The position numbers were made by a program, and so were the translations under genes. Shown piece after piece: positions 1 through 11,045 of a DNA stretch of 64,000 nt. Positions within the stretch are counted from its first letter, which is position 1; each line of letters begins with the position of its first letter. Source of the DNA: Diphasiastrum complanatum (Eukaryota > Streptophyta > Lycopodiopsida > Lycopodiales > Lycopodiaceae); the NCBI GenBank assembly GCA_029204225.1, contig CM055095.1:10693471-10757470 (forward strand). Direction: 5' to 3'. The notes beneath the pieces were generated by a model. The model searched no databases, was not told the DNA's origin, and was given only the letters and a program-made list of their open reading frames with translations.

Positions 1-575
1 TGACTTAGAGATAATTTTTTGAAGTTATATTAGTTTAAAATACATTCAATAAAAACTTTTTGAAAGTGTGGGAAAGTTGGTAGTCGAGTTTGACAGAGAT
101 TCAAATTTGAACTTTGGGTACATTGAATCTAGACCCAAAAATAGTAGGATTTACATTTTGGAGGGAAAGCCAAGTGGCCAAATAGGGTTTGGAAACTCTA
201 TAAAAGGATGTAACTCGTGGAGAGACACATCTTCTCTCTTCTCTCTCTCATTTCATCATTGTACATGGTTCTATTTGGGGTCTACTACTCATTGGTGCAT
301 ATCTTGGTGTTATCTTGCAATCTTGTGTGTAGAATGCTCATTTGTTGCTATTTTCGGTTCCACACGTGTGAAATATAGTAGGGTACTCTGATTGTACGGA
401 CATAAAATATATTTTATGTTTTGGTTCATGTTTGATCAATATCTCTTAAAGTTTGCATCTCATTTTGTATGTAGATGCTGATTTTTCTACATTGGCAAGA
501 TTGTTGGTTTGCTCCTTATTGTAACCAAAGATCAGGGACATGGATTGGATCTTGAATGATCTGAAATCCTTAACA
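1..575 (+). mobile_element. Copia family-A LTR, 3' part
   Basis: This stretch matches the LTRs at 3903-4575 and 9071-9709 along its length. Shared landmarks are the run after the first third beginning AAAGTGTGGGAAAG, the block around TGTAGATGCTGATTTTTCTAC and the terminal GATCTGAAATC..TAACACA. The window edge cuts off the first part of the LTR. No primer-binding site follows; a copia reverse-transcriptase fragment is joined directly to the LTR end, so this is a solo or rearranged LTR end and not the start of an intact element. Confidence 0.8.
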
Positions 576-1282
576 CAAACTCTATAAAGCATTGTATGGA
601 TTTAAACAATCACCAAGAGCATGGTTTCAGAGAATTAATTCTTTGTGAAATTGTATGTAATTTGCATTTTGTCAATTTCATGTGTACTTCAATAAGATTT
701 AATATTAATTTTACGTGTACTTCATTGGTTTTGATCAACCAATGAATATGTCATCTGCTGAAGAAATGTCTCGAAACAGGTATTTATATTGTAGTATTTA
801 TGAAATAATATGTACTTATGAGATGGACATGTAGCACTGTGTGTTGCATATGACATTTTTTTTTGTGTTAATGCTCAAAGCACAACGCCTCCATGAGATT
901 TTGAAATATTAAAAAGGATGGAAGCTTATCGGAAAAGCAAATCACGAAAAAGAGCGCAAATGATTGATCGAGTACTTAGTGGAGGAGCATCGTCATCAAG
1001 TTCTGGCATTTGACCTCAACAAAGAACTAATGTACTATGTATTTGTAATTAATAAAAATTTGAGAACAGATTAATTGTCATGCAAATCATTTTTTGCATC
1101 AACAAGCTATCTATTCTTATGTTTGTTACATGAAATTAGTATCAAAAAGAGTACGACGAAAAGATATACTATGAGTGTAAGCAATGCAAAGGATTTAAAA
1201 TTTGACCAAGGCGAATTGTGGCACAACATTTGTGGAAGTTTGGAAAGCATGTTGAGGAGCCTGATTTGGTTTTGGAGGTATA
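576..1282 (+). repeat. Chimeric 0.7-kb repeat, copy 1 (RT scrap plus unknown exon)
   Basis: Near-identical to 22278-22985, in the same orientation. The first 75 bp encode a copia RT scrap ([20 protein letters not shown]) that runs into a stop. The rest has no continuous frame. Near the end one frame reads a short Cys-x2-Cys motif (YYECKQCKGF) followed by a stop, and both copies then meet a GT donor (TTTTGGAG|GTATA). The two copies diverge right after this donor. It looks like captured exon sequence that has moved together with the RT scrap. Its function is not recognised. Confidence 0.7.
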
Positions 1283-1682
1283 AACAAAAAGATTTTTGAT
1301 ATTAGTGAAATATTTTTGGGTATATCAAAATTTTGCTCGGCATTGCTGGCATTTTTACTATTGGGCCAATTTCAAGGCCGTGAAATTTCTGGCTAGCCAC
1401 ATTTAGAAGGGCTGGGACCTATTTCTACATGGACCGGCATTTTTCTTCGGTCATACAAAATCAGACCTTTTCAACGGTTCCTTAGACCGTTTGTACAAAT
1501 ATATTATCTACTACTAATTAACGTGTCTAGCCACTTTAAGGGCGGGCTGGGACCCCTCTTTGATCCAACATTTTGCTTCATATTTTGTCAAATCCACAGT
1601 ATTTTGGTGCTCGTTAAATACTTTGTAGCTGCGTTTTGCTCCAAATTAGCCCGATTTTTGGTGTCAAAATTTTGGCTAACAA
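1283..1682. other. Non-coding spacer with a short imperfect direct repeat
   Basis: No gene is seen. A CTAGCCAC..GGGCTGGGACC block occurs twice, near 1392-1421 and 1529-1556, about 137 bp apart. The spacer ends where the minus-strand copia copy begins. Confidence 0.4.
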
Positions 1683-2990
1683 TTGTTCTTTAGTACATAC
1701 ATCCAACAAAATCTATTAAAATCATCAATAAAAGCTACATACATCTTAGCTCCACTATTACTAATTGTAGTAATTCCATGAATATCCAAATGTACAACTT
1801 GAAAAGGCTTTGTAGATCTAGTATAAGGTCTAGTTTGAACAACTTCGCTTGCCTTTTACCTTTTGCAATCAAGATATCCTTTGTTCTGATCATACAAGCA
1901 TTTCCCAAATGAATATTCCTACTTGTAGAGAGAAAAATAGGAATTGTGCCAATCCCTTTGATTGCACACTCACCATCATTGGCCGTGTAGATCACCCTAT
2001 TGTCATCTCCATATGCCAACAAAGTAGTGAAGTACTCTTTGTGAAAAGTCATGTGTGAACTTGCTGCACTATCAATCCACCATAGATCTAGATATCCGTC
2101 ATTAACAAGCATATATGAAGACATCACAAAAGCATCATCATTTTCATTTTGAACATCCAAACCATCCTCATCAAGAGTAAGATTGCCTTGCTTGTCTCCT
2201 TGATCTCTCTTCTTCTTGTAGCACTCACTTGAAAAGTGTCCATTGATGCCAAAATGGAAGCACTTGAGCTTTGATCTATTCTTCTTTTTGCCATTTGAAG
2301 AAGCCTCCCCTTGATCTTGCCCTTTAGATCACTAAGTTTTGCTTTTGCCCTTGAATTTGCGCTTGATGAACATAGCCTCCTCTCCAACTTGAGATGTTGA
2401 TGAAGAATCACCTCTTGCTTGAAGCATATATTCTTCATTGATCAAGATCTCTTGAAGATCAATCAAACTTGGCAAACTCTTTGAATAGCAAGACTTTGAG
2501 CAATGTTAGCATGAGCATCCAACAATCCATTAAGAATAACTTGAACAAGCTCTCCTTCCTTAATGCTCTCATCAATGCAAGCTAACTCGTCATTCAAAGG
2601 TTTCACTCTCAAAATAAAAGTATTTCGACTTTCTTCACTCTTTTGCAAAAAATAAAAGATTTGTCTTCTTAGAGTCAACCCTATAGAAGTAGACTTGGAT
2701 TCATAAAGCTTCTACAATGAATCCCAAACATCCTTTGATGAAGTACTCTTACCAACTTCCTTGAGAAGCTCATTGGTAATATTCATCTTTATCATGTGTA
2801 GAGCCCTTTTGGCCCTCTTGTAATACCTCATTTGATGTTGTTGTGTTGGTGGTCTTTTCTCCAAACCTACAACAATACCCAAAACATCATTCATCTCAAG
2901 AAGTGATTCCATCCTCACTTTCCACAATGAATAGCTGTTTGAGGTAAGCCTACCATTGGCTTTCAACATGACTCCTGTTGAAAGAACCCA
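1683..2990 (-). pseudogene. Copia copy C: gag, protease and start of integrase, broken
   Basis: Read on the minus strand from 2969: a copia Gag N-terminal part (2712-2969), the next Gag piece (2463-2678), a Lys/Arg-rich knuckle region in shifted frames (2124-2438), and a protease piece (1735-2160) with the catalytic stretch WWIDSAASSHM, in which DSGA has become DSAA. The copy stops in the integrase around the block that reads DIHG..FIDDF in copy A. At least three frame changes separate the pieces. Copies A and B are the closest relatives. The 5' side joins a truncated LTR (2991-3339) with part of the LTR and the leader deleted, so it cannot be transcribed or replicate normally. Confidence 0.8.
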
Positions 2991-3339
2991 AAGAGAGACA
3001 TGTATAAGTTTGAATGATAGAAGAGAGAGATAATGTCTTATCTTCCCATGAGTTACATCCTTTTATAGTACGTCCAAAACTAGATTCAAACTTGGGTTTC
3101 CCTCCATAATGAAAACGCTACTATTTTTGTGACTAGAATCAATGTATCTACTACTCAAATTGAATCTCTCCAAAACTCGTGTTCTATACTTTCCCACACT
3201 TTCCAAAAGTATGTATTCAAATGCTTTTAGATTAATATAACTTCGAATGGTCAAACTCTAAGTCTAATATAAAAAATGACCTCGATTGCCAAATATACAA
3301 ATATGACTAAAATAGCAAAACTAGTTGAAATCTTTCACA
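2991..3339 (-). mobile_element. Truncated copia LTR of copy C
   Basis: On the minus strand the LTR starts at 3339 with TGTGAAAGAT, as in copies A and B, and runs to about 2991, where GGGTTCT meets gag leader sequence (CAGGAGTCATG). The remaining LTR half, the primer site and the leader are missing. Confidence 0.75.
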
Positions 3340-3902
3340 AGTGTTGCCCATTCAAAGTTTCATCAACATGGTGAAACAATGATTATGGCAATGAAGACAC
3401 TTTCTCATTTTCTTGGTTTATGTAGTGCATAGAATAATTTTTGTTGAGATTCCATGATCGGATCATCACGTTTTGCATTGTATATTGCGTATGTTGATAT
3501 GAGTAAGTATGAAAACTATGAGCTCTTAGATTCGTATGAATGAAGGAAACTATTGCATGATTCTAAATTGCAACTTTCATTAATGAAAGTGTCGGAAACA
3601 GAGTAGACATTGGAGAACCAGGCTTTGTAATATTTTTCATTTAATATACAAAATATTTTTGTATGTCTGTTGCCTATTGGCTTGTATAAATTTGCATGTT
3701 TTTTGAAATTTTTTATAATCCGTTGATTTTGTATTATGACGAATTTGGACTATTATGTAAAACCATTGTAGAAGTTGCAATATATAGTTGTTCTTTGTGC
3801 TAGTCCCACCAAGCAAGACCTGCAGGTAGCCATCCAACATGAGCAAACGAAAAAGGACCAACTCCTGAAGCTGCAATAGCATGGAGAAGTTCTCCAAAGA
3901 TA
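3340..3902. repeat. Inverted copy of the flank at 8587-9070
   Basis: From 3340 to about 3815 this is the reverse complement of 8587-9070, as shown by the pairs GGCAACACTTGTG / CACAAGTGTTGCC and ACTAGCACAAAGAACA / TGTTCTTTGTGCTAGT. It lies directly upstream of the inverted copia copy C, just as 8587-9070 lies directly upstream of copy B. The last 90 bp, up to the LTR of copy A, read on the minus strand as a possible short exon end (frame AASGVGPFSFAHVGW). I do not recognise that protein. Confidence 0.7.
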
Positions 3903-4575
3903 TGTGAAAGATTCAACTAGTTTCATCACATTTTGCAATATTTTCATATTTGACATATTGAGGCCAAAACTTGTTTTAGACTTAGAGGTTGACTTTTCAA
4001 AGTTCATTAGTCTAAATTTCATTTGAATAAACACTTTTTGAAAGTGTGGGAAAGATAGAATTCGAGTTTGAGTAGATTCAATTTAAATAAGTTGGGTACA
4101 TTGAATCTAGACCCAAAATTGGTAGGGTTAGCATTTTGGTGGGAAAGCCAAGTGGCCACATAGGGTTTGGACCTGCTATTAAAGGATGTAACTCATGGAA
4201 AGGGTCATCTTCTCTCTTCTCTATCTCATTTCATGCTTATACATGGTTCTCTTGGGTTCTACTACATGGTTCTCTCGGGTTCTACTATCCATTGGTGCAT
4301 TATCTTGGTGATTGCTTGCAATTCTATGTGTAGAATGATCTATATTTGTTATTTTTGGATCCACATGTGTGAAATACGGTAGCTTGCTAGTTTTGTACGG
4401 ACAGCAATAGTACATAATCATTTCATTCAAGTTTGATCAAGTTCTATTAGTGTTTGCATCTCAAATTGTGTGTAGATGCTGATTTTTCTATATTGGTGAA
4501 ATTGGTAGTGTATTTTTCTTTCTAACCAAAGATCATTCAAGTAGATTGGATCTTAAGGATCTGAAATCTTTCACA
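3903..4575 (+). mobile_element. 5' LTR of copia copy A
   Basis: About 673 bp, beginning TGTGAAAGATT and ending TCTTTCACA immediately before a tRNA-iMet primer-binding site. It aligns with the LTRs at 1-575 and 9071-9709. No matching 3' LTR follows the coding part of copy A. The next LTR downstream has its own leader and gag and belongs to copy B. Confidence 0.85.
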
Positions 4576-4587
4576 TGGTATCAGAGC
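4576..4587 (+). other. Primer-binding site (tRNA-iMet type)
   Basis: TGGTATCAGAGC directly abuts the LTR end. This is the standard plant copia primer site, complementary to the 3' end of initiator methionine tRNA. Confidence 0.9.
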
Positions 4588-5173
4588 TTGTGTTTCAGAT
4601 TATGGAGAAAATCAGATCTATCAATGATTTGGTGAAGATATCAAGTCTAGAGCATGCTAGAGAGGATTCTACACTAAAATCGAATTTTTTTGCTTTTGTA
4701 GATTGTATCTTTTGTAGATCAAAACACTAAATAGGTCAATATACTTGTTCAATTCCGTTTTTTGAATTCACATGCTGGATTTGGCCAATTTTTTTATCAT
4801 TGGTTCAGCCTAAGTGGTGGCTTATAGATTGCATATCAAATTTTCAGCATTTGCATGTAGATTTGGAATAGTCAATTTTTTGTGATTTTGTCAAAACCCT
4901 AATTTTGATTGGATCTCTAGATAGTGAAGTTTCTGGACTTCATTTGAGTGTGTTTCAATCTTAGGAAGTGGCAAAAGTCATTAGATTGAGGATAGATCAT
5001 AGGTTGATCAAGATTTCATGATTCTATGTGTTGATTTGCTTGGATGAGTGCTAGAAGAGAATTTGTGAGATAGTTTCAAATCTTGGTGATTTCTTTTGAA
5101 AGCATTTGTTGTTGTTAAAAGGAGTGCTTTGTGAATTGAAGCAGGTTGAGAGAGAAGATCAGGTCATTGCTAC
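4588..5173 (+). other. Untranslated leader of copia copy A
   Basis: About 590 bp without a coding frame, between the primer site and the first gag ATG at 5174. Part of it (from about 4977, TCATTAGATTGAGG..) also occurs in copy B at 9712, where the earlier part of the leader is missing. Confidence 0.7.
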
Positions 5174-5722
5174 ATGGCAACCTCAATTGGAGTCATGTTA
5201 GAAGCCAATGATAGACTTACCTCAAGTAACTATTCATTATGGAAAGTAAGGATGGAGTCACTTCTTGAGATGAATGATGTTTTGGATATTGTTGTAGGTT
5301 TGGGGGAGAGACCAGCAACACAACAAGATCAATTGAGATATGACAAGAGGGCCAAGAAGGCTCTACACATGATAAAGATGAATGTTACCAATGAACTTCT
5401 CAAGGAAGTTGGTAAGTGCACATCATCTTTGGAAGCTTGGAATTCATTGAAGAAGCTTTATGAAACCAAGTCTACTTCTAGAGTGTTGACTCTAAGAAGG
5501 CTAATCTTTTCTTGTTTGCAAAAGAATGAAGAAAGTCGAAGTACTTTTGTTTTGAGAATGAAAGCATTGAATGATGAGTTAGCTTGCATAGATGAAAGCA
5601 TTAAGGAAGGAGAACGCTTTTCAAGTGATTCTTAATGGCTTGTTGGATGCTCATGCTAACATTGTTCAAAGTATTGCTATTCAAAAGACTTTGCCAAGTT
5701 TGATGGATCTTCAAGAGATATC
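5174..5722 (+). pseudogene. Copia copy A gag, N-terminal half
   Basis: The frame from 5174 gives a UBN2-like copia Gag of about 150 residues (start MATSIGVMLEANDRL, then the conserved SSNYSLWKVRMESLL block, ALHMIKMNV and FVLRMKALNDELACID). A one-base insertion near 5616, relative to copy B, shifts the frame into an early stop. The Gag sequence continues out of frame to 5722, where a second change of two bases (AGATATCTTGATC against AGATCTTGATC) restores the frame used by the next ORF. Gag would form the virus-like particle core of the element. This copy cannot make a full-length one. Confidence 0.85.
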
Positions 5723-6862
5723 TTGATCAATGAGGAATATAGGCTTCAAGCAAGAGGTGGATCTACATCGACACTTCAAGAGGATGCTATGTTCACAAAG
5801 GGCAAATTCAAGGGCAAAACCAAAAGCAAGTGGTCTAAAGGGCAAGATCAAGTGGATGCTTCTTCAAGTGGCAAAAAGAAGGATAGATCAAAGCTCAAGT
5901 GCTTCTATTGTGGCATCAAAGGACACTTTTCAAGTGAGTGCTACAAGAAGAAGAGAGATCAAGGAGACAGACAAGGTAATCTTACTCTTGATGAGGATGG
6001 TTTGGATGTGCAAGATGCAAATGATTATGCTTTTGTGATGTCTTCATGTATGCTTGCTAATGATGGAGATCTAGATCCTTGGTGGACTAATAGTGGAGCA
6101 AGTTCACACATGACCTTTCACAAAGAGTACTTCACTTCTTTGTTGGCATTTGGAGATGACAAGAGGGTGATCTACACAACCAATGATGGTGAGTGTGCAA
6201 TCAAAGGGATTGGCACAATTCCTATTTCTCTCTCTACAAATAGGAATGTTCATTTAAAGGATGTCTTGTTTATTCCATCTATTACCAAGAATTTGCTTAG
6301 TGTGAGTCAAATGCTAATTAAGGGCCTCAAGGTGGAGTTTGATGGAGATGCTTGTTTGATCAAAAGGAAGGATGTCTTAATTGGAAAAGGTAAAAGGCAA
6401 GGGAGGTTGTTCAAACTTGATGCTTGTGTTATTGCTAACCAAGTTGGATGTGTTGCAAGGGAGCAAATTTCTATTCAAGAGGTTTGGCACAAAAGGATGG
6501 TACACCTCAACTTCAAGTCATTGGAGGTAATGGCAAGGAAGAAGGTTGTGATTGGTCTTCCAAGTTCCTTAAGTAATGACAAGCATGTTTGTGAGTCTTG
6601 TGCTTTGTCTAAGTCACATAGACTACCTTATACTAGATCTATTTCTAGATCTACAAAGCCTTTTCAACTTGTACATTCGGATATTCATGGATTTATTACA
6701 ATTAGCAATAGTGGAGCTAAGATGTATGTAACATTCATTGATGATTTTAGTAGATCTTGTTGGATCTTTCTACTAAAGAACAAGGATGAAGTGTATGATG
6801 TCTTTGTCAAGTTCAAGAATGCAAGGAAGAAATTCTACAAAGATCAAGTGCTTGAGAGGTGA
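5723..6862 (+). pseudogene. Copia copy A: zinc knuckle, protease and integrase N-half
   Basis: The 379-codon frame holds, in order: a Lys/Ser-rich linker; a CCHC knuckle (C60, C63, H68, C73); the protease region, with the catalytic block reading NSGASSHM at residue 123 where the family has DSGASSHM; the pre-integrase zinc site (H256, H261 and C290, C293, although the usual WHxRLGH is WHKRMVH); and the first integrase acidic residues in VHSDIHG (D320) and TFIDDFSR. It ends by frameshift just before the integrase DNGGE block, which continues in the next frame from 6786. The Asp-to-Asn change removes the catalytic residue of the aspartic protease, so the copy would be dead even without the frameshift. 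Confidence 0.9.
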
Positions 6863-7988
6863 CAATGGTGGTGAGTACATATCTAACAAGTTCAAGGCCT
6901 TTTGTGATGAGCATGGGATCAAGAGGCAGTATACAACATCAAGGACCCCACAACAAAATGGAGTGGCTGAAAGGAAGAATACAACTTTATGTGAAAGTGC
7001 TAAAGCTATGAGGTTAAGTGCTAATCTTGACAAACCATTTTGGGATCAAGCTTTGTTGTGTGCCAATTTCTTGTGCAATAGGTGGTCGAGTGCTATTTTG
7101 GATGGAAGGACACCTTTTGAGATGCTATTCAAGAGGAGGCCGAGTGTCAACTTTCTAAGAACCTTTGGATGCACATGCTATGTCAACATTACTCTTGATG
7201 ATAGGACCAAGGAGGATCCATCTTCAAGAAGAGGTATTTTTGTTGGATATAGTGAGGTGAGTAAAGCCTACAAGGTTTACATTTCTTCTACTAACAAAGT
7301 GATTGTTGGTAGAGATGTCATTTTTGATGAGGGGAACATTCCAAAGGTGTCTTCAAGCATGATTGATGGTAAAGTATATGGATCTAACATTTTTGATGTT
7401 GATGAGAAGGATTCTACTTTGGATGGTGGTGATGATGGACCTTCATCAAGTCAAAAGCCAAGGAGAACATCAAGAGAAAGACAAGTACCTTCAAGGCTCA
7501 CATATGATCAAAAGGGTAAGCAAGTAGTTTCTGGAAATTATGTTGCTTTCCTAACCTCTTTGTATGATCCTGCAAGTGTAGATCAATCAAGGAAAGAAGA
7601 GGAGTGGATCCAAGCAATGGATCTTGAGTATCAATCTCTTATGAAGAGTGGAACATCTTTTGGAGGATCTTCTTGTGTACATGGAGCTATGCAAGTGGAT
7701 GGATGTTATCTTGCTGTAAAATCAAGTAATGAATCTGGAAACCAAATTTTGTTCAATGACTTTGATGGTCAAGTTGAAGATCGAGAGGTTGATCTCAAAG
7801 CGCTTCAACTAGTCAAAAGGGAAGTTGGCAATTTGGAGCTAGTCAAGAGCATCAAAGTAGAGGTAATTGGCAAGGGTGTTATGGATCTAATTTTGCAGCA
7901 TATTGAAGGCTCAAGTAACGCCACCAACATTGGAAGCTACACAGGCCAGTTTGGGCCAGGATCAAGGATCACACGTAGCAGGGCATGA
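6786..7988 (+). pseudogene. Copia copy A: integrase C-half, then foreign C-terminus
   Basis: After the shift at about 6830-6850 the frame reads integrase LRGDNGGEYISNKF and TPQQNGVAERKN, the conserved C-terminal block (GRTPFEMLFKRRPSVNFLRTF) and the start of the RT region (EEEWIQAMDLEYQSLMKSGT). At about 7660, where copia RT should follow (NxTW), the frame runs on into about 110 unrelated residues ending GPGSRITRSRA. The whole reverse transcriptase and RNase H are missing. The replacement is open in the same frame, so the breakpoint made a fused ORF. I do not recognise the foreign part. Confidence 0.8.
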
Positions 7989-8586
7989 TACGCAAGATCA
8001 AGCCCCGAAGCAGGGCCCATATCAATTAGGGTGTAGAAACAAGTCAAGGGCAGATCGAGGATGAACAACAAGCATCCACCTCCTCGGGTTCTCGCTTGAT
8101 ATATGTCAGCCGAGCCTTTTGCAAACCAAAGATGGTAGGGGATGAAATCAATGTGTATCTAGTCCAATACCCATATGAATCCTCATGTGACGGCTGACAA
8201 TTATCTTTCTCAATAAAGGACATCAAAATCAATGAGCTTTTACTCGGCTACTCAAAGTAGAAGTTTGTGGAAATCTAGACAACATAGTGAAATACTTGAG
8301 AAAAGATCAGTTTTGAAATACTGATGTAGAAAGGATACAGAAAACAACCAGTGAATTTGTGGATGCAGTTCAAAGTGCATGGGGAGCAGATCATCTAACA
8401 CTATTATAGACAAATATGTGTAACTAATCTAGATACTTTTGGTACTGATTCATATATTGTTTGTATGACATGCAGCACATATTCTGGCATCATTCGACAT
8501 TCTTTGCAACAATAGCATATGGTATTTGCAAGGAATGGAAAAATCTCATTGACAAGCAAGAGCGGCCTTTCATAAAAGTACACAAC
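7989..8586 (+). other. Unassigned sequence downstream of the copia A breakpoint
   Basis: No recognised gene. A plus-strand frame from 8461 (140 codons, to 8883) starts in this stretch next to a splice-acceptor-like ATGACATGCAG. It then runs through the inverted-repeat flank, so it is more likely chance than a gene. No 3' LTR of copy A is present. Confidence 0.4.
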
Positions 8587-9070
8587 ATGGTGGGACTAGC
8601 ACAAAGAACAAGTATATATTGCAACTTTTCCAATGGTTTTACATCACAGTCCAAATTTGTCATAATACAAAATCAAAAGATTATGAAATATTTTAAAAAG
8701 CATGCAAATTTATACAGGCCAATAGGCAATAGACATACAAAAATATTTTGTGTATTAAATGAAAAATATTACAAAGTCTGGTTCTGCAATGTCTACTCTA
8801 TTTCCAACACTTTCATTAATGAAAGTTGCAATTTAGAATTATGCAACAGTTTCCTTCATTTGTACGGATCCAAGAGCTCATAGTTTTCATACTTACTCAT
8901 ATCAACATACGCAACATACAATGCAAAATGTGATGATCCAATCATGGAATCTGAACAAAAATTATTCTATGCACCCTATTAAAATTATGTCCTCCAAGAA
9001 AATGAGAAAGTCTCTTCATTGCCATAATCATTGTTTCACCATGCTGGTGAAACTTTGAATGGGCAACACT
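8587..9070 (+). repeat. Flank of copia B, direct arm of the inverted duplication
   Basis: Reverse complement of 3340-3815. Both copies sit directly upstream of a copia LTR start, so flank and element were duplicated as one block in opposite orientation. Nothing in it is recognised as coding. Confidence 0.7.
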
Positions 9071-9709
9071 TGTGAAAGATGTCAACTAGTTTTTTTTATA
9101 TTGGTCGTATTTGTATATTTGGCAATTGAGGCCAATTTTCATATCAGACTTAGAGTTTGACTTTTCAAAGTTACATTAGTCTAAAAGCATTTGAATAAAC
9201 ACTTTTGGAAAGTGTGGGAAACTATAGAACACAAGTTCTGGAGAGATTCAATTTGAGTAGTAGATGCATTGAATCTAGTCAGGAAAATAGTAGGGTTTTT
9301 ATTATGGAGGGAAACCAAAGTTTAAATTTAGGTTTGGATCTACTATAAAAGGATATAAAAGGAAGAGAAGAAATTGAATGGTTCATTAAAGCTTATACAT
9401 GGTTCTCTTTGGGTTCTACTATCCATTGGTGCACTATACTTGTGATATCTTGCAATTTTGTGTGTAGAATGTTCATTAAATGCTATTTTCAGATCCACAC
9501 ATGTGAAATACAGTAGCTTACAATTTTTGTATGAAAAACAGCATTAATTTATGTTTTGATTGATGTTTGATCAATATCTATTATAGTTTTCATCTCATTC
9601 ATAGTGTAGATGTTGGTTTTTCTACATTGGCAAGATTGGTGATTTTCTTGTCTTTCTAAACAAAGATCAAAAGGATATTTTTGATCTTAATGATCTGAAT
9701 TTTTTCACA
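9071..9709 (+). mobile_element. 5' LTR of copia copy B
   Basis: Starts TGTGAAAGATG and ends TTTTTCACA, with the family-A LTR body between. The primer site expected after the end is missing: the next bases, TGTCATTAGATTGAGG, match copy A at 4977, so about 400 bp, including the tRNA-iMet site, have been lost. Confidence 0.8.
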
Positions 9710-9940
9710 TGTCATTAGATTGAGGGTAGATCATAGGTTGATCAAGATTTCACTATTCTACGTGTTGATTTGCTTGGTTTAAGTGCTAGAAGAAAATTGA
9801 GAAGTTTCATATCTTTGTGATTTCCTTTTGAAAACATTTGTTGTTGCTCAAAGGAGTTGTTTGTGCATTGAAACAGGTTGAAAGAGAGGATCGGGTCTTC
9901 GCTACATGCTGCATCAAGTGGAGTCATGTTGGAAGCCAAC
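9710..9940 (+). other. Shortened leader and gag start of copia copy B
   Basis: Matches 4977-5210 of copy A, through the leader to GTCATGTTGGAAGCCAA, which encodes the Gag start VMLEA. The MITE begins here. Confidence 0.7.
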
Positions 9941-10315
9941 ATTAGAGGAGTTCTAAATCCAAAAAAGACCCTTTGTAAAGATTCTTTTTATATTTTTTCT
10001 CAATTTTTTCTTGCACATGGACCAATCAAAACACTCAAATTTGAAATCTATGTAACGTAACTTTTTGAGTCTACATTTTAATTCCACACTAAACATGGCA
10101 TAACTTTTTAGTGGTAAGTCCAAATTTAGCGAAGTTTGGTGTATTTAGAAGCCTCGGTAAGGGCTTTCCAATGATATGTTACATGGCATACTTCTGAGCT
10201 ACGATTAAAAAGTTATGGCAAGTCAAAAATATTAGTGTTATAATATTTTAATAATATAAACTACATCTTGCACGAATTCTTAAAGGGTCTTTTTGGAGCT
10301 CAAAACTCCTCTAAT
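9941..10315. mobile_element. 375-bp MITE inserted in copia gag
   Basis: The element begins ATTAGAGGAGTTCTAAATCC and ends with the inverted counterpart GAGCTCAAAACTCCTCTAAT. The similarity extends inward through CCAAAAAAGACCCTTT against AAAGGGTCTTTTTGG, giving about 35-40 bp of imperfect terminal inverted repeat. A further inner pair is GGCATAACTTTTTAG / TTAAAAAGTTATGGC. It has no coding capacity. It interrupts the gag codons between EAN and the RLTSSNYS block, which are continuous in copy A. A clear target-site duplication is not visible; a TA duplication nested in the ATTA ends is possible. Superfamily not assigned. Confidence 0.8.
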
Positions 10316-11045
10316 GTGATAGGCTTACCTCAAGTAACTATTCATTGTGGAAAGTGAGGATGGAATCACCTCTTGAGATGAATGATGTTTTGGATATTGT
10401 TGTAGGTTTGGAGGAGAGACCAACAACACAACAAGATCAAATGAGGTATGACAAGAGGTCCAAAAAGGCTCTACACATGATAAAGATGAATGTTACCAAT
10501 GAGCTTCTCAAGGAAGTTGATAAGAGTACTTCATCAAAGGATGCTTGGGATTCCTTGAAGAAGATTTATGAATCCAAGTCTACTTCTAGAGTGTTGACTC
10601 TAAGAAGGCAAATCTTTTCTTGTTTGCAAAAGAGTGAAGAAAGTCGAAATACTTTTATTTTGAGAGTAAAAGCCTTGAATGATGAGTTAGCTTGCATTGA
10701 TGAGAGCATTAAGGAAGGAGAGCTTGTTCAAGTTATTCTTAATGGATTGTTGATTGCTCATGTAACATTTTTCAAAGTTTTGTCACTCAAAAGACTTTGC
10801 CAAGTTTGATTAATCTTCAAGTGATCTTGATCAATGAAAAATATATGCTTCAAGCAAGAGGTGATTCTTCATCAACATCTCAAGTTGGAGAGGAGGCTAT
10901 GTTCATCGAGCACAAATTCAAGGGCAAAAGCAAAAGTAAGTGGTCTAAAGGGCAAGGTCAAGGGGAGGCTTCTTCAAATGGCAAAAAGAAAGATAATTCA
11001 AAGCTCAAATTCTTCTACTGTGGCATCAAAGGACAATGCAAATGA
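10316..11045 (+). pseudogene. Copia copy B gag
   Basis: Gag continues after the MITE: 154 codons from 10345 (MWKVRMESPLEMNDV to FKVLSLKRLCQV), then a shifted frame from 10797 with the Lys-rich linker and a damaged knuckle. The knuckle keeps FYCGIKGQ but loses the HxxxxC half, because about 100 bp present in copy A (through the SSECYKKKRDQ region) are deleted and the reading jumps to the acidic stretch before protease. Confidence 0.8.

Noticed and set aside
2960-3010. Splice-like joint between LTR and gag in copy C (possible spliced retro-copy)
   Set aside because: The joint lacks convincing donor and acceptor sequences in the uninterrupted copies. A plain deletion is simpler.
8461-8883. 140-codon plus-strand frame
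   Set aside because: Most of it lies in the inverted-repeat flank, the opposite copy does not keep the frame, and there is no recognisable motif.
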